10,692 nucleotides of DNA from Campylobacteraceae bacterium (GCA_027055635.1 JALUMZ010000135.1:1-10692), one strand, 5' to 3'; shown: positions 1-7,467, counted from the stretch's first letter. Notes: generated by a model not told the origin, from the sequence alone. Made by a program: numbers and translations.

Positions 1-518
1 CCTATGCCCTGACCTGAGATAACTTCTCCTCTTATGCTATAGTTTCTACCTAAAAAAGCATTGGCTTTTTCAATCTCTCCATTTTTTATAAATTCTCTTA
101 TTTTTGATGAATGAACCGAAATATTATCGATAAAAAATTCATCTACAACTTCAATTTTTCCTTTAAATATCTTTTGTAAATCTTTTACACTACAAGCTCT
201 ATTTGCTCCAAATTTAAAATCATATCCAACTATTATCTTTTTTAGGTTTGGAAAATAATTAACGATAAGTGAAACAAAATCAACACAATTCAGACTCTTT
301 ATGCTAGAAAATTTCATGAATATACAAGGGTATTTAGTAAATTTTTCTCTTGTAAAACCGGGTGTTATGTTGGCTTTTTCTTTATATATTATCAAAACAG
401 CACCATTTGGTGTCAGTCTTTTTAAGAGTTGTTGATGTCCCAAATGAAAACCATCGAAAACACCTATAGCTATGGAGTCTATCTTATCTCTGCTTAAAAC
501 AGTAGAATGTTTCAACAT
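1..518 (-). CDS. ribF: Bifunctional riboflavin kinase / FAD synthetase, C-terminus cut by window edge
   Basis: RibF turns riboflavin into FMN and then FAD in the cytoplasm. About 172 codons are visible, read from an ATG at 518. Residues 17-27 read AIGVFDGFHLG, the nucleotide-binding signature of the FAD-synthetase (nucleotidyltransferase) half, followed by GHQQLLKRL. Further on, VGYDFKFGANR (about residues 105-115) and SVHSSKIREFI match later conserved parts of this domain. The visible part ends at RGEVISGQGIG, which is where the riboflavin-kinase domain normally begins, so only the adenylyltransferase half lies in the window. A purine-rich AGAGGG sits close upstream of the ATG. The start lies inside tlyA (35-nt overlap), which implies translational coupling. 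The gene follows tlyA in C. jejuni too (recalled synteny). Identification is secure; the exact start is less so. Confidence 0.92.
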   Translation of the reverse strand, partial: MLKHSTVLSRDKIDSIAIGVFDGFHLGHQQLLKRLTPNGAVLIIYKEKANITPGFTREKFTKYPCIFMKFSSIKSLNCVDFVSLIVNYFPNLKKIIVGYDFKFGANRACSVKDLQKIFKGKIEVVDEFFIDNISVHSSKIREFIKNGEIEKANAFLGRNYSIRGEVISGQGI

Positions 519-1194
519 TGCCCTCTTTTCCTTTTAGCTTTGATTCTGTGCAGTTTATCATGTCCCATCTTTGATTTGCCAAAGCTTCAAATCTCTTTTT
601 TGCTACTTCTATCGAAAATTTATCTTTAACTACACCTTTTTTATCTCTTTTTGCACTATATCCAACCTCAAACTGCGGTTTAAAAAGTATGATGATATAA
701 TTTTTGGCAAACCTATCTATATCATCCATTATATACTCAATACCTATAAAAGAGACATCACAAGTAACCAAATCAAATTTTTGCTTATAGTTAAATTTTC
801 TTATATCCATATCTTCAAAAATTTCTAAATTTTTTTTATCTTTAAGTGTTCCATGCATTTGGGCATTTCCTATATCTACTGCAACTACTTTGCTAGCGCC
901 CTCCTCTAGTAAAACTTGCACGAAACCGCCGGTGCTACTGCCTATATCCAAACATTCCATACCGTCTATTTGCAAAAACTTCTGTTCGCTTAAGTATGTT
1001 TTTAATTTATACCCTGCCCTGCTTACATACTGCTTTGGATTTAATATCACTATTTTATTGGATTCATTTACATCAAAGCTTGGCTTGGAAACAACCTTGT
1101 TATCCACTAAAACTTGCATATTTTTTATCAATTCTTGAGCTTTGTTTCTGCTTTGTGTATTAAAATTTTGAAATAAATAGTTATCCAAACGCAT
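484..1194 (-). CDS. tlyA: TlyA family rRNA (cytidine-2'-O)-methyltransferase
   Basis: TlyA methylates a ribose 2'-OH of cytidine in rRNA using SAM. The family was first named haemolysin, but the enzymatic role is the established one. The protein has 236 residues. An S4 RNA-binding domain lies at about 1-55 (MRLDNYLFQNF onward). An FtsJ-like Rossmann methyltransferase domain follows, with the SAM motif CLDIGSSTGGF at 81-91. The K-D-K-E catalytic tetrad can be placed at K63 (RAGYKL), D146 (VTCDVSF), K172 (LFKPQFEVG) and E228 (GNVETF). The compact length fits the shorter type I enzymes, which in studied cases act on 23S rRNA C1920 only; that subtype is an inference. The ATG overlaps the end of ligA by 14 nt and is preceded by a strong AGGAG seven bases away. 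The gene's own 3' end overlaps ribF. Confidence 0.93.
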   Translation of the reverse strand: MRLDNYLFQNFNTQSRNKAQELIKNMQVLVDNKVVSKPSFDVNESNKIVILNPKQYVSRAGYKLKTYLSEQKFLQIDGMECLDIGSSTGGFVQVLLEEGASKVVAVDIGNAQMHGTLKDKKNLEIFEDMDIRKFNYKQKFDLVTCDVSFIGIEYIMDDIDRFAKNYIIILFKPQFEVGYSAKRDKKGVVKDKFSIEVAKKRFEALANQRWDMINCTESKLKGKEGNVETFYCFKQR

Positions 1195-3130
1195 TTAACA
1201 TCTCCTCTTCACTTAAGGTTTTAATCCCCAAGTCTATCGCTTTTTTATATTTACTGCCGGCATCTTTTCCATAAACTAAAAAATCTGTTTTTTTAGATAC
1301 ACTTTTTGTTACTTTTGCACCATGAGTTTCGAGAAGTTTTTGTATTTCACCTCTAGGTTTTGACATGGTGCCTGTGATAACAACTGTTTTATCGCTAAAA
1401 ATGGACTCAATTATCTCATTTTTTTTGATTTTTTTGATATTTAATATCTTGGTTAAATGTAAAATTTTCTCTTTATTTACTCTGATAAATTCGCATAAGC
1501 TTTTTGCTATCTCTTCACCAAATCCATCAATAGCCAGTATCTCTTCATAATTTGCCTCAATCCATCCATCTGAAAAATTTTGTGCCAATTTAAGAGCAGC
1601 GACTTCTCCAATATGCTCTATTCCTAAGGCATTTATAAATTTATGTAGTTCAACTTCTTTTGATTTTTGTATGGACTCTATTAGATTTTTTGATTTTTTC
1701 TCTTTAAATCCTTCTAATCCTTCTAAATCTTCTAGCTTTAGTCTGTATAAATCCTCTATATCTTTTACTAAATCTTTTTCATATAGAAGTTCCACTATTT
1801 TATCGCCTAAACCATCTATATTCATGCATTTTCTTGAAGCAAAATGGATAATAGAGTTGACAACCCTCGAAGGACAAGAGAGATTTTGACATTTTATCAA
1901 AATTCCCTCATCTAAAACTTCGCTACCGCAGTCAGGACAAGAGGTGGGTCTTGATATTCTCTTTTGAGTACCATCTCTTCTATCTGTTAAGACTTTTGTT
2001 ACTTTCGGTATAACATCCCCGCTTCTTATGATTATCACTGAGTCATTTATCTCTATATCTTTTCTCTGTATTTCATCAAAGTTATGCAGAGTTGCTCTCT
2101 CAACCATAGCACCTTCTATGTTTACAGGCTCCAAAATAGCCACTGGAGTGAGAACCCCTGTTCTTCCTACTTGGATTATGATATCTTTGATTTTTGTAAC
2201 TTTTTCTATGGCCGGAAACTTAAAAGCTACCATCCATTTTGGATATTTGACAGTATATCCCAACTCCTCTTCAAGATTTAACTCATCTATTTTAATGCTA
2301 ACCCCATCTAGCATCATCGGTATAGCGTCTCTGTTTTTAATCATCTTTTTATAAAAGGCTATAACCTCATCCCTGCATTTAGTAACTACTCTTTCTGGTG
2401 GATTTAAAAAACCAAGGCTATATATAAAGTCCATTACATCACTTAGGAGTTTAAAATTTAATGAGTTTTGACCTACTCCCCAAGGGTAAAACATCAATTT
2501 TCTTTTTGCTGTTACTTTTGTATCTAACTGTCTTAAACTTCCTGCTGCTGCATTTCTCGGGTTTGCAAAAGGAGTTTCACTGTTTTTTATCCTAGTTTGA
2601 TTTATCTTTTGGAAATCACTTTTACTGATGACAACTTCGCCTGTTATACTGATTAACTCTTGATATTGAATCTCAAGAGGAACAGAGTTGATAGTCTTTG
2701 CATTTTGGGTTACATCTTCACCAATTACTCCATCCCCTCTTGTTATAGCTTGTTTTAGCCTCCCGTTTTCGTAAAGCAAATCCAAGCTTGCACCATCAAA
2801 TTTTGGCTCACAATAGTATGTAAAATTTTGTATAGATTTTTCTACTCTTTTTATCCATGCATTAAACTCATCAACACTAAAGATATCTTCCATACTCCAC
2901 ATTCGTTTCAAGTGTCTGGCTTTGTTAAAATTTTCCAATACAACTCCACCAACTCTCTTAGTTGGAGAGTTTGGATCTATACTTTGTGGATTTTTTTTCT
3001 CGAAATTTACAACCTCTCTATAGAGAGTATCATACTCTTCATCACTAGCTATTGGGTTATCAAGTGTATAGTATGCTTTTGCCCAGCTATTTAACAACTC
3101 TATATTTTTTTTATATTCATCTATATTCAT
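1181..3130 (-). CDS. ligA: NAD+-dependent DNA ligase LigA
   Basis: LigA seals nicks in DNA during replication and repair, using NAD+ as AMP donor. From the ATG at 3130 it has 649 residues, close to the usual length of about 670. In order there are an N-terminal Ia/NMN domain, the adenylation domain with nucleophile Lys110 in CEPKFDG, the OB-fold (IIQVGRTGVLTPVA), a Cys4 zinc finger (C398, C401, C414, C419), a helix-hairpin-helix region at about 435-560, and a C-terminal BRCT domain at about 578-649 (VVITGTMSKPRGE). The open frame reaches a TTG at 3139, but the ATG at 3130 is preferred because it overlaps the upstream stop as ATGA, the usual translational-coupling arrangement. No clear Shine-Dalgarno precedes it. 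No key residue is missing. Confidence 0.97.
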   Translation of the reverse strand: MNIDEYKKNIELLNSWAKAYYTLDNPIASDEEYDTLYREVVNFEKKNPQSIDPNSPTKRVGGVVLENFNKARHLKRMWSMEDIFSVDEFNAWIKRVEKSIQNFTYYCEPKFDGASLDLLYENGRLKQAITRGDGVIGEDVTQNAKTINSVPLEIQYQELISITGEVVISKSDFQKINQTRIKNSETPFANPRNAAAGSLRQLDTKVTAKRKLMFYPWGVGQNSLNFKLLSDVMDFIYSLGFLNPPERVVTKCRDEVIAFYKKMIKNRDAIPMMLDGVSIKIDELNLEEELGYTVKYPKWMVAFKFPAIEKVTKIKDIIIQVGRTGVLTPVAILEPVNIEGAMVERATLHNFDEIQRKDIEINDSVIIIRSGDVIPKVTKVLTDRRDGTQKRISRPTSCPDCGSEVLDEGILIKCQNLSCPSRVVNSIIHFASRKCMNIDGLGDKIVELLYEKDLVKDIEDLYRLKLEDLEGLEGFKEKKSKNLIESIQKSKEVELHKFINALGIEHIGEVAALKLAQNFSDGWIEANYEEILAIDGFGEEIAKSLCEFIRVNKEKILHLTKILNIKKIKKNEIIESIFSDKTVVITGTMSKPRGEIQKLLETHGAKVTKSVSKKTDFLVYGKDAGSKYKKAIDLGIKTLSEEEMLNAFG

Positions 3131-3888
3131 TTTAACCAACTATCATATATTAATTTTAAAATAGTAACTCCCACAACAAAAAGAAAAAAAATTCTTATGA
3201 AAGACACATCCCTCTTAACTACCATAGAGGAGCCACTATATGCTCCAATAATCTGCCCTATTCCCATTAAAATTCCAATAAAAAAGAGTACATTGCCACT
3301 AAATATAAAAACTCCTAAAGAGACAATATTACTGGTAAAATTCATCACTTTTGTAGTTGCAGTTGCCTTTTTTAGGTTTAATCCCATCAAAACTACTAAG
3401 GCTATCGTCCAAAATGTACCTGTACCCGGTCCAAAAAAGCCATCATAAAAACCTATAAGCAAACCAAAAATAAGAAAAAAAGCAGATGATGAAAATCTGC
3501 TTTTTTTCTCTACTTTCCCAAGCTTTGGATTAAATAAAGTGTATAGAAATATCAAAATCAACATAAAAGGGATAATCTTATTTAAAATTTTAGCATCTAG
3601 TAAAAGTATGGCATTTGTACCTATCATTGCTCCAATAAATGTAAAAAATACACCTAAATAAACCTCTTTGGGTGTTATCAATCCTTTTTTTAAGAAATTT
3701 AATGATGCAGTAAAACTACCAAAAGAGCTTTGGAGTTTATTTGTAGCAAGTGCAACATGGGGTGGCATACCTGATGCCATCAAAACAGGAACGGTTATTA
3801 TACCTCCTCCTCCTGCTATACTATCAACAAAACCTGCTAAAAAACCGGCAGAAACAAAGATAATGTAGTAGTAAAATTCAAATTCCAT
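3127..3888 (-). CDS. TauE/SafE (TSUP) family integral membrane transporter
   Basis: A 253-residue, strongly hydrophobic protein with about eight predicted membrane segments and no cleavable signal peptide. The family signature GFVDSIAGGGG lies at residues 19-29. A second, related copy, GFYDGFFGPGTG, lies at 146-157, so the two halves look like an internal duplication, as is typical of TSUP proteins. Each is followed by a related polar segment (VALATNKLQSSFGS at 45-58 and KKATATTKVMNFTSN at 173-187). Characterised relatives move sulfite, sulfoacetate, taurine-derived sulfur compounds or other organic anions across the inner membrane. The substrate here cannot be read from sequence, and the folate/replication neighbours give no clear hint. 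Its ATG directly follows the folP stop (TAAATG) and its stop overlaps the ligA start by 4 nt. C. jejuni is recalled to have an integral membrane protein gene at this locus. Confidence 0.88.
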   Translation of the reverse strand: MEFEFYYYIIFVSAGFLAGFVDSIAGGGGIITVPVLMASGMPPHVALATNKLQSSFGSFTASLNFLKKGLITPKEVYLGVFFTFIGAMIGTNAILLLDAKILNKIIPFMLILIFLYTLFNPKLGKVEKKSRFSSSAFFLIFGLLIGFYDGFFGPGTGTFWTIALVVLMGLNLKKATATTKVMNFTSNIVSLGVFIFSGNVLFFIGILMGIGQIIGAYSGSSMVVKRDVSFIRIFFLFVVGVTILKLIYDSWLK

Positions 3889-5031
3889 TTAGTATGATTC
3901 CAAAATTGCATTTTGAACTTTGAGTGCTTGAACATGCTCTTTGACATCGTGAACTCTTAGGATTGAAGCTCCTCTTTTTATGGATTCTAGATGGATTGCT
4001 AGAGTTCCAGGGAGTCTATCTTCTGTCTTACTTGGAATTATCATGTCTATCATGGATTTTCTACTTGCACCCACCAAAAGAGGAAAACCAAAATACAAAA
4101 AAGCTTCCAAATTCTGTAGAAGCTTTAGATTGTGAGTCAGGGTTTTGCCAAAGCCTACACCAACATCCAATACAATCTTTTCTATCCCAAATTTTTTTGC
4201 TTTTTGTATTCTTTTGGCAAAAAAATCATTAATATCACATATCACATCATCATAATGCGGGTTTATTTGCATACTCTTTGTATCTCCTAGTTTGTGCATC
4301 AAGACAACTGTTGCTTCGTATTGTGAGGCCAATCTTGCAATTTCGTCATTTTGCAGTGCTGTTATATCGTTGATTATACTAAAGCCATTATCTAGGGCAT
4401 ACTTTACAGACAGAGGTGAATAGCTATCTAGGGAAAATTTTACTTTTTCATAAAACTTACACTTATATACAGTATCTATTATCTCTCTTACCCTGTCAAA
4501 CTCCTCTTTATCGCTTATGCCAACACTTCCAGGTCTGCTTGATACACCGCCTATATCAATGATATCGGCACCATCTTCCATGAGTGATTCTATCTTGCTT
4601 CGAGCATTGCTAGAATTAAATCTACTTTTAGAAAAAAAACTGTCATCATTTGCATTTAATACGCCCATGACAAGAGTCTTCTTTGTGTTTAAAGTTTTAA
4701 AACTATTTAGCTTTTTTGATAGTTTATCCAAGCCAAAAGGTTGTATTTTCTCTTTTTTGCCTAGTTGTTTTAGTTGTGTATCGTTTGCCAACAAAATAGC
4801 GTCAACAAAATCATCTCTACATGTAACACAGTTTTTAGGAACGGCAAGATCTGCACCTATGGATAGTGCATCCTGTTTTAAAATATTTGCTGCTGAAGAT
4901 TTTATATTTTTTATGTAGATGAGGTTTGTACCTGCTTTTTTTCGCAGTATGTTTGAGCCCTCTTTTGTAACACCTATATCTTCAAATAGTTTTTCAAGTG
5001 GTGTATCTTTTGAAATTTTATAAGCTTCCAT
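3889..5031 (-). CDS. folP: Dihydropteroate synthase with N-terminal extension
   Basis: FolP joins p-aminobenzoate to the pterin pyrophosphate to give 7,8-dihydropteroate in folate synthesis, and is the sulfonamide target. The catalytic TIM barrel covers about residues 119-375: MGVLNANDDSFFSKSRF (122-138, pyrophosphate loop), GADIIDIGGVSSRPG (154-168), SLDSYSP (200-206), INDI (220-223), VLMHKLGD (243-250), LDVGVGFGKT (288-297), GASRKS (321-326) and RVHD (359-362). At 380 residues it is about 100 longer than the E. coli enzyme. The first 115 or so residues form an extra domain with a CxxC (C68, C71). Long FolP proteins of this kind are recalled from Helicobacter and Campylobacter. The first pyrophosphate loop reads NANDDSF where most families have N-V-T-P-D-S-F. 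The gene starts 2 nt after holB and abuts the TSUP gene. Confidence 0.95.
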   Translation of the reverse strand: MEAYKISKDTPLEKLFEDIGVTKEGSNILRKKAGTNLIYIKNIKSSAANILKQDALSIGADLAVPKNCVTCRDDFVDAILLANDTQLKQLGKKEKIQPFGLDKLSKKLNSFKTLNTKKTLVMGVLNANDDSFFSKSRFNSSNARSKIESLMEDGADIIDIGGVSSRPGSVGISDKEEFDRVREIIDTVYKCKFYEKVKFSLDSYSPLSVKYALDNGFSIINDITALQNDEIARLASQYEATVVLMHKLGDTKSMQINPHYDDVICDINDFFAKRIQKAKKFGIEKIVLDVGVGFGKTLTHNLKLLQNLEAFLYFGFPLLVGASRKSMIDMIIPSKTEDRLPGTLAIHLESIKRGASILRVHDVKEHVQALKVQNAILESY

Positions 5032-5033
5032 GA

Positions 5034-5675
5034 TTATGCTCTTTTTTCTAAGATTGTTAAAAGTAGTGAAATTAGTATATTTGTAGGTCTAGAATTTAAT
5101 TCTGCGAGTTGTAGCAATCTCTCAAAATGTTCCAACTCTTTTGTATTAAATGAGATATTATGATTTAAAATGGCTTGAGTTATAATTTTCTGCACTAACT
5201 CTTTTAGCTCATTTTTTTTGACTCTTGAATTTTTTTGGACAAAATTATATAACTCTTGTAAATCCAGCTTTGAGAGATCCAAATCTATCTCTACTGTCTG
5301 TTTATCAACGACCAACTCTTTTAGCAAAAGACGAGATCTGATAGTGGGTAGAAAAACATTTTTTGACTCACAAACAAGTATAAAGATGATATTTCTTGGA
5401 GGCTCTTCTAGTATCTTTAGAAGTGAATTTTGGGCATATATATTGTACGATTTTGCCCCTAAGATTATGATTTTTTCATCACTTTCAGCGACATAAGCCT
5501 CTTTTACAACATTTTTAGCATCTTCAAGTAAAAAATCTTTACTCTCTTTTTCACCATTTTTAAAAAAAAGTTTATAATTTTTATCGCTATAACGCTCTAG
5601 TAGAGTCTTGTAAGCCAACTCTAAATCTCTGCAAACCAATATGTGGCTTGTTAGATTTTCATCATTCGCTTTCAA
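5034..5675 (-). CDS. holB: DNA polymerase III delta' subunit, short form
   Basis: This is the delta' subunit of the clamp loader that places the sliding clamp on primed DNA. The clearest signature is AQNSLLKILEEPPRNIIF followed by LVCESKNVFLPTIRSRL, which is the sensor/SRC region of delta'-like AAA+ proteins (here SRL rather than SRC). With about 213 residues it is much shorter than E. coli delta' (334). No Walker A loop and no Cys4 zinc module are visible, as expected for the reduced epsilonproteobacterial form. Start choice: the frame reaches an ATG at 5702, but nothing like a ribosome-binding site precedes it. A TTG at 5675 has AGAGG six bases upstream and gives a conventional N-terminus (MKANDENLTSHILV). 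It overlaps hobA by 14 nt. The start is moderately sure and the identity is sure. Confidence 0.9.
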   Translation of the reverse strand: MKANDENLTSHILVCRDLELAYKTLLERYSDKNYKLFFKNGEKESKDFLLEDAKNVVKEAYVAESDEKIIILGAKSYNIYAQNSLLKILEEPPRNIIFILVCESKNVFLPTIRSRLLLKELVVDKQTVEIDLDLSKLDLQELYNFVQKNSRVKKNELKELVQKIITQAILNHNISFNTKELEHFERLLQLAELNSRPTNILISLLLTILEKRA

Positions 5676-6213
5676 AATCAACCTCTGCAAAAAGCAAAGC
5701 ATTGATACTTTTGTCTAAAAGTTTATAAAGTTGTATCAATTTAATATCTAAGTTTTCATCCGAGGAAGAGAGAAAGAAGCTATTTTGCAACTGTTCGTCC
5801 ATAACCCAGATAAAACTATCATCCCTTCTTTTTGCGATTTGCATCTTAATACTATTATTTTTACCTATATAGAAATATGTGTAACCATTTGGAAATGCCT
5901 GATACAACATATCTTCTAAAAGCTCTATATCTTCTTTTGTTTTTAGGCCATTTAAATTTGGATAAAAAGATTTCAAAGAGACAAAGGGCAATAAAGGTCT
6001 ATTTTTAGAGAGTTTGTTTATGTCATTTAGCACATAGTTGCAAAACCACTCTCTGTCGTCGTCGGTTATCATTATAATGGTGTGCCCTATTATCAGATTT
6101 TTGAGCATAGAAACATTTAGAGGTACCCATTCGAACCTCTTTTCTTCCATCCAGCTCATCATAGAGCCGTCTTTTCTGATATTGTCCAATGTCCACTTTA
6201 AAAATTTTTGCAC
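5662..6213 (-). CDS. hobA: HobA, DnaA-binding replication initiation regulator
   Basis: HobA binds the N-terminal domain of DnaA and promotes its oligomerisation on oriC. It is the structural counterpart of E. coli DiaA and is restricted to Campylobacterota. The 183-residue protein matches the remembered H. pylori HobA in length (about 180) and in several landmarks: an N-terminal W-x-x-x-x-x-R helix (KFLKWTLDNIRKDG), D-x-x-REWFCNYVLNDIN (about 52-66), NRPLLPFVSLKSFYPN (about 71-86), FYIGK (about 114-118), SFIWVMDEQLQNSFFL (about 133-148) and LDIKLIQLYKLLDKSINALLF (about 155-175). The start is GTG, sharing one base with the lysC stop (TAGTG), so it probably depends on translation of lysC. Its end overlaps holB. 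Position between lysC and the clamp-loader gene is as in H. pylori. Confidence 0.92.
   Translation of the reverse strand: MQKFLKWTLDNIRKDGSMMSWMEEKRFEWVPLNVSMLKNLIIGHTIIMITDDDREWFCNYVLNDINKLSKNRPLLPFVSLKSFYPNLNGLKTKEDIELLEDMLYQAFPNGYTYFYIGKNNSIKMQIAKRRDDSFIWVMDEQLQNSFFLSSSDENLDIKLIQLYKLLDKSINALLFAEVDFESE
5682..5686 (-). promoter_or_regulatory. Ribosome-binding site that sets the holB start
   Basis: AGAGG on the minus strand, six bases before the TTG at 5675 and inside the end of hobA. The competing ATG at 5702 has no such site, so this motif decides the start call. Another TTG (5681) directly follows the motif and is too close to be used. Confidence 0.55.
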
Positions 6214-7415
6214 TATTTATCCAGTTTGTAGGCATCATGAAGTGCTCTTACGGCTAGCTCTCCATATTTTTCATTTATAATCATAGATACTTTTATTTCG
6301 CTTGTGCTTATCATCTCTATATTGATGTTTTCATCTGCTAGAGTGTCAAATGCGGTACAAGCAACTCCACTGTGGGATTTCATGCCAACGCCAACTACTG
6401 ATACTTTTACAACATTTTTATCATACTCCAAGCTTTGTGATGCACTTATCTCTTCCATAGCTTTTTTTGTAATATCTAACTCATTTTCAGGAATTGTAAA
6501 ACCAAGATTTGTTGCCCCATCAACACCAACATTTTGTATAATCATATCTACATTGACACCTTCGTCTGCTAGCTTTCTGAATATTTCTGCGGCAATTCCG
6601 GGTTTATCACTAACTCCTCTTAGAGTAATTCTTGCTTGATTTTTATCTATTGCTATTCCGCTTACTAATGGTTTCTCCATAATATCCTCTTCATTTAATA
6701 TATAAGTTCCTTCGTTGTCATTAAAACTGCTTCTTGTAACCAAATTTACATTTAATTTTTTTGCAAGTTCAACTGATCTAGTTTGTAAGACTTTTGCTCC
6801 CAAACTAGCCAATTCAAGCATTTCATCATAGCTTATTTTATCTAATTTTTTAGCTTTGGGTTCAATTCTAGGGTCTGTTGTATATACTCCGTCAACATCC
6901 GTATAGATTTCACAAACATTTGCATTAAGTGCTCCTGCAATCGCAACTGCACTCAAATCACTCCCCCCTCTTCCTAGTGTTGAGACTTCACCGATTTCTG
7001 TTATACCCTGAAAGCCGGCAACAACCACGATGAGTCCTTTTTTTAACTCATTTTTAATATAGCTTTTGTCTATATGATCTATTCTTGCTTTAGTATGGAC
7101 ACCATCTGTGATTATGCCTGCTTGTCTGCCACTCATCGCAATAGTTTCATGACCCATTTCGGTAAGCAAAATTGCCAAAAGAGCACTTGTGACTCTTTCG
7201 CCTGAACTCAATAATAGATCCATCTCTCTTCTTTTTGGATTTTTACTTAAAGAGTGTGCCATTTGGGTAAGCTTGTTTGTTTCTCCACTCATTGCAGAAA
7301 CAACTACTACTACATCATTTCCTTCTTCTCTTGTTCTTGCCACTCTTTTAGCAACTTCTTTTATACGCTCTAGTGTACCTACACTAGTGCCACCATATTT
7401 CTGAACAATCAACAT
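6213..7415 (-). CDS. lysC: Aspartate kinase (LysC) with two ACT domains
   Basis: LysC phosphorylates aspartate, the first step toward lysine (and meso-diaminopimelate for the cell wall), threonine and methionine. The 400 residues hold the amino-acid-kinase fold with VQKYGGTSVG (4-13), the SAMSGETNKL segment (40-49), TLGRGGSDLSAVAIA (146-160) and YTDVDGVYTTDPRI (171-184). Two ACT regulatory domains follow at about 262-325 (GVSDKPGIAAEIF, MIIQNVG) and 337-400 (VGVGMKSHSGVA, ISTSEIKVSMII). The ACT sequences resemble Corynebacterium and Bacillus alpha2beta2 enzymes that are inhibited jointly by lysine and threonine; that regulation is an inference here. AAGG lies about eight bases before the ATG. 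An internal start at codon 246 is listed separately. A MITE-like element lies 39 bp upstream of the ATG, and no lysine riboswitch is seen. Confidence 0.97.
   Translation of the reverse strand: MLIVQKYGGTSVGTLERIKEVAKRVARTREEGNDVVVVVSAMSGETNKLTQMAHSLSKNPKRREMDLLLSSGERVTSALLAILLTEMGHETIAMSGRQAGIITDGVHTKARIDHIDKSYIKNELKKGLIVVVAGFQGITEIGEVSTLGRGGSDLSAVAIAGALNANVCEIYTDVDGVYTTDPRIEPKAKKLDKISYDEMLELASLGAKVLQTRSVELAKKLNVNLVTRSSFNDNEGTYILNEEDIMEKPLVSGIAIDKNQARITLRGVSDKPGIAAEIFRKLADEGVNVDMIIQNVGVDGATNLGFTIPENELDITKKAMEEISASQSLEYDKNVVKVSVVGVGMKSHSGVACTAFDTLADENINIEMISTSEIKVSMIINEKYGELAVRALHDAYKLDK
6678..6692 (-). promoter_or_regulatory. Internal ribosome-binding site and in-frame ATG for a LysC beta subunit
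   Basis: Within lysC, GAAGAGG (6686-6692) stands five bases before an in-frame ATG (6680-6678, codon 246). Translation from there would give 155 residues, MEKPLVSGIAIDKNQ onward, that is both ACT domains without the kinase domain. B. subtilis and C. glutamicum aspartokinases make their beta subunit from an in-frame start at the equivalent place. The Shine-Dalgarno bases also encode Glu-Glu-Asp, so chance cannot be excluded. Confidence 0.5.
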
Positions 7416-7451
7416 AAAATTAACCTTGTGTATTTAGAATTGGTTTAAATA
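7416..7451 (-). promoter_or_regulatory. lysC leader between the MITE-like element and the lysC start
   Basis: This 36-base AT-rich stretch holds the lysC ribosome-binding site (AAGG, about eight bases before the ATG) and little else. It is too short for a lysine riboswitch. If the inserted element blocks transcription from rppH, a lysC promoter would have to lie here or within the element. I see no convincing -10/-35 pair. Confidence 0.35.
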
Positions 7452-7453
7452 AC

Positions 7454-7467
7454 TGACCTTACGCACT
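7454..7467 (+). repeat. Left terminal inverted repeat
   Basis: TGACCTTACGCACT, 14 bases, exactly complementary to 7554-7567. The first T may belong to the ACT target duplication rather than to the element. No other copy is apparent in this window. Confidence 0.85.

Noticed and set aside
484..1194. TlyA as a haemolysin or virulence factor
   Set aside because: The S4 plus FtsJ-type methyltransferase domains and the K-D-K-E residues show an rRNA 2'-O-methyltransferase. The haemolysin name is historical.
3131..3139. Longer ligA start at TTG 3139
   Set aside because: The ATG at 3130 forms a standard ATGA overlap with the preceding stop, and the TTG adds only three residues.
5676..5702. Longer holB start at ATG 5702
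   Set aside because: There is no Shine-Dalgarno before it and the overlap with hobA would be 41 nt. TTG at 5675 has a well-placed AGAGG. It remains a possible alternative.
6023..6238. A 71-codon minus-strand open frame across the lysC-hobA junction
   Set aside because: It lies in another frame of two well-supported genes, has no recognisable family and no separate ribosome-binding site.
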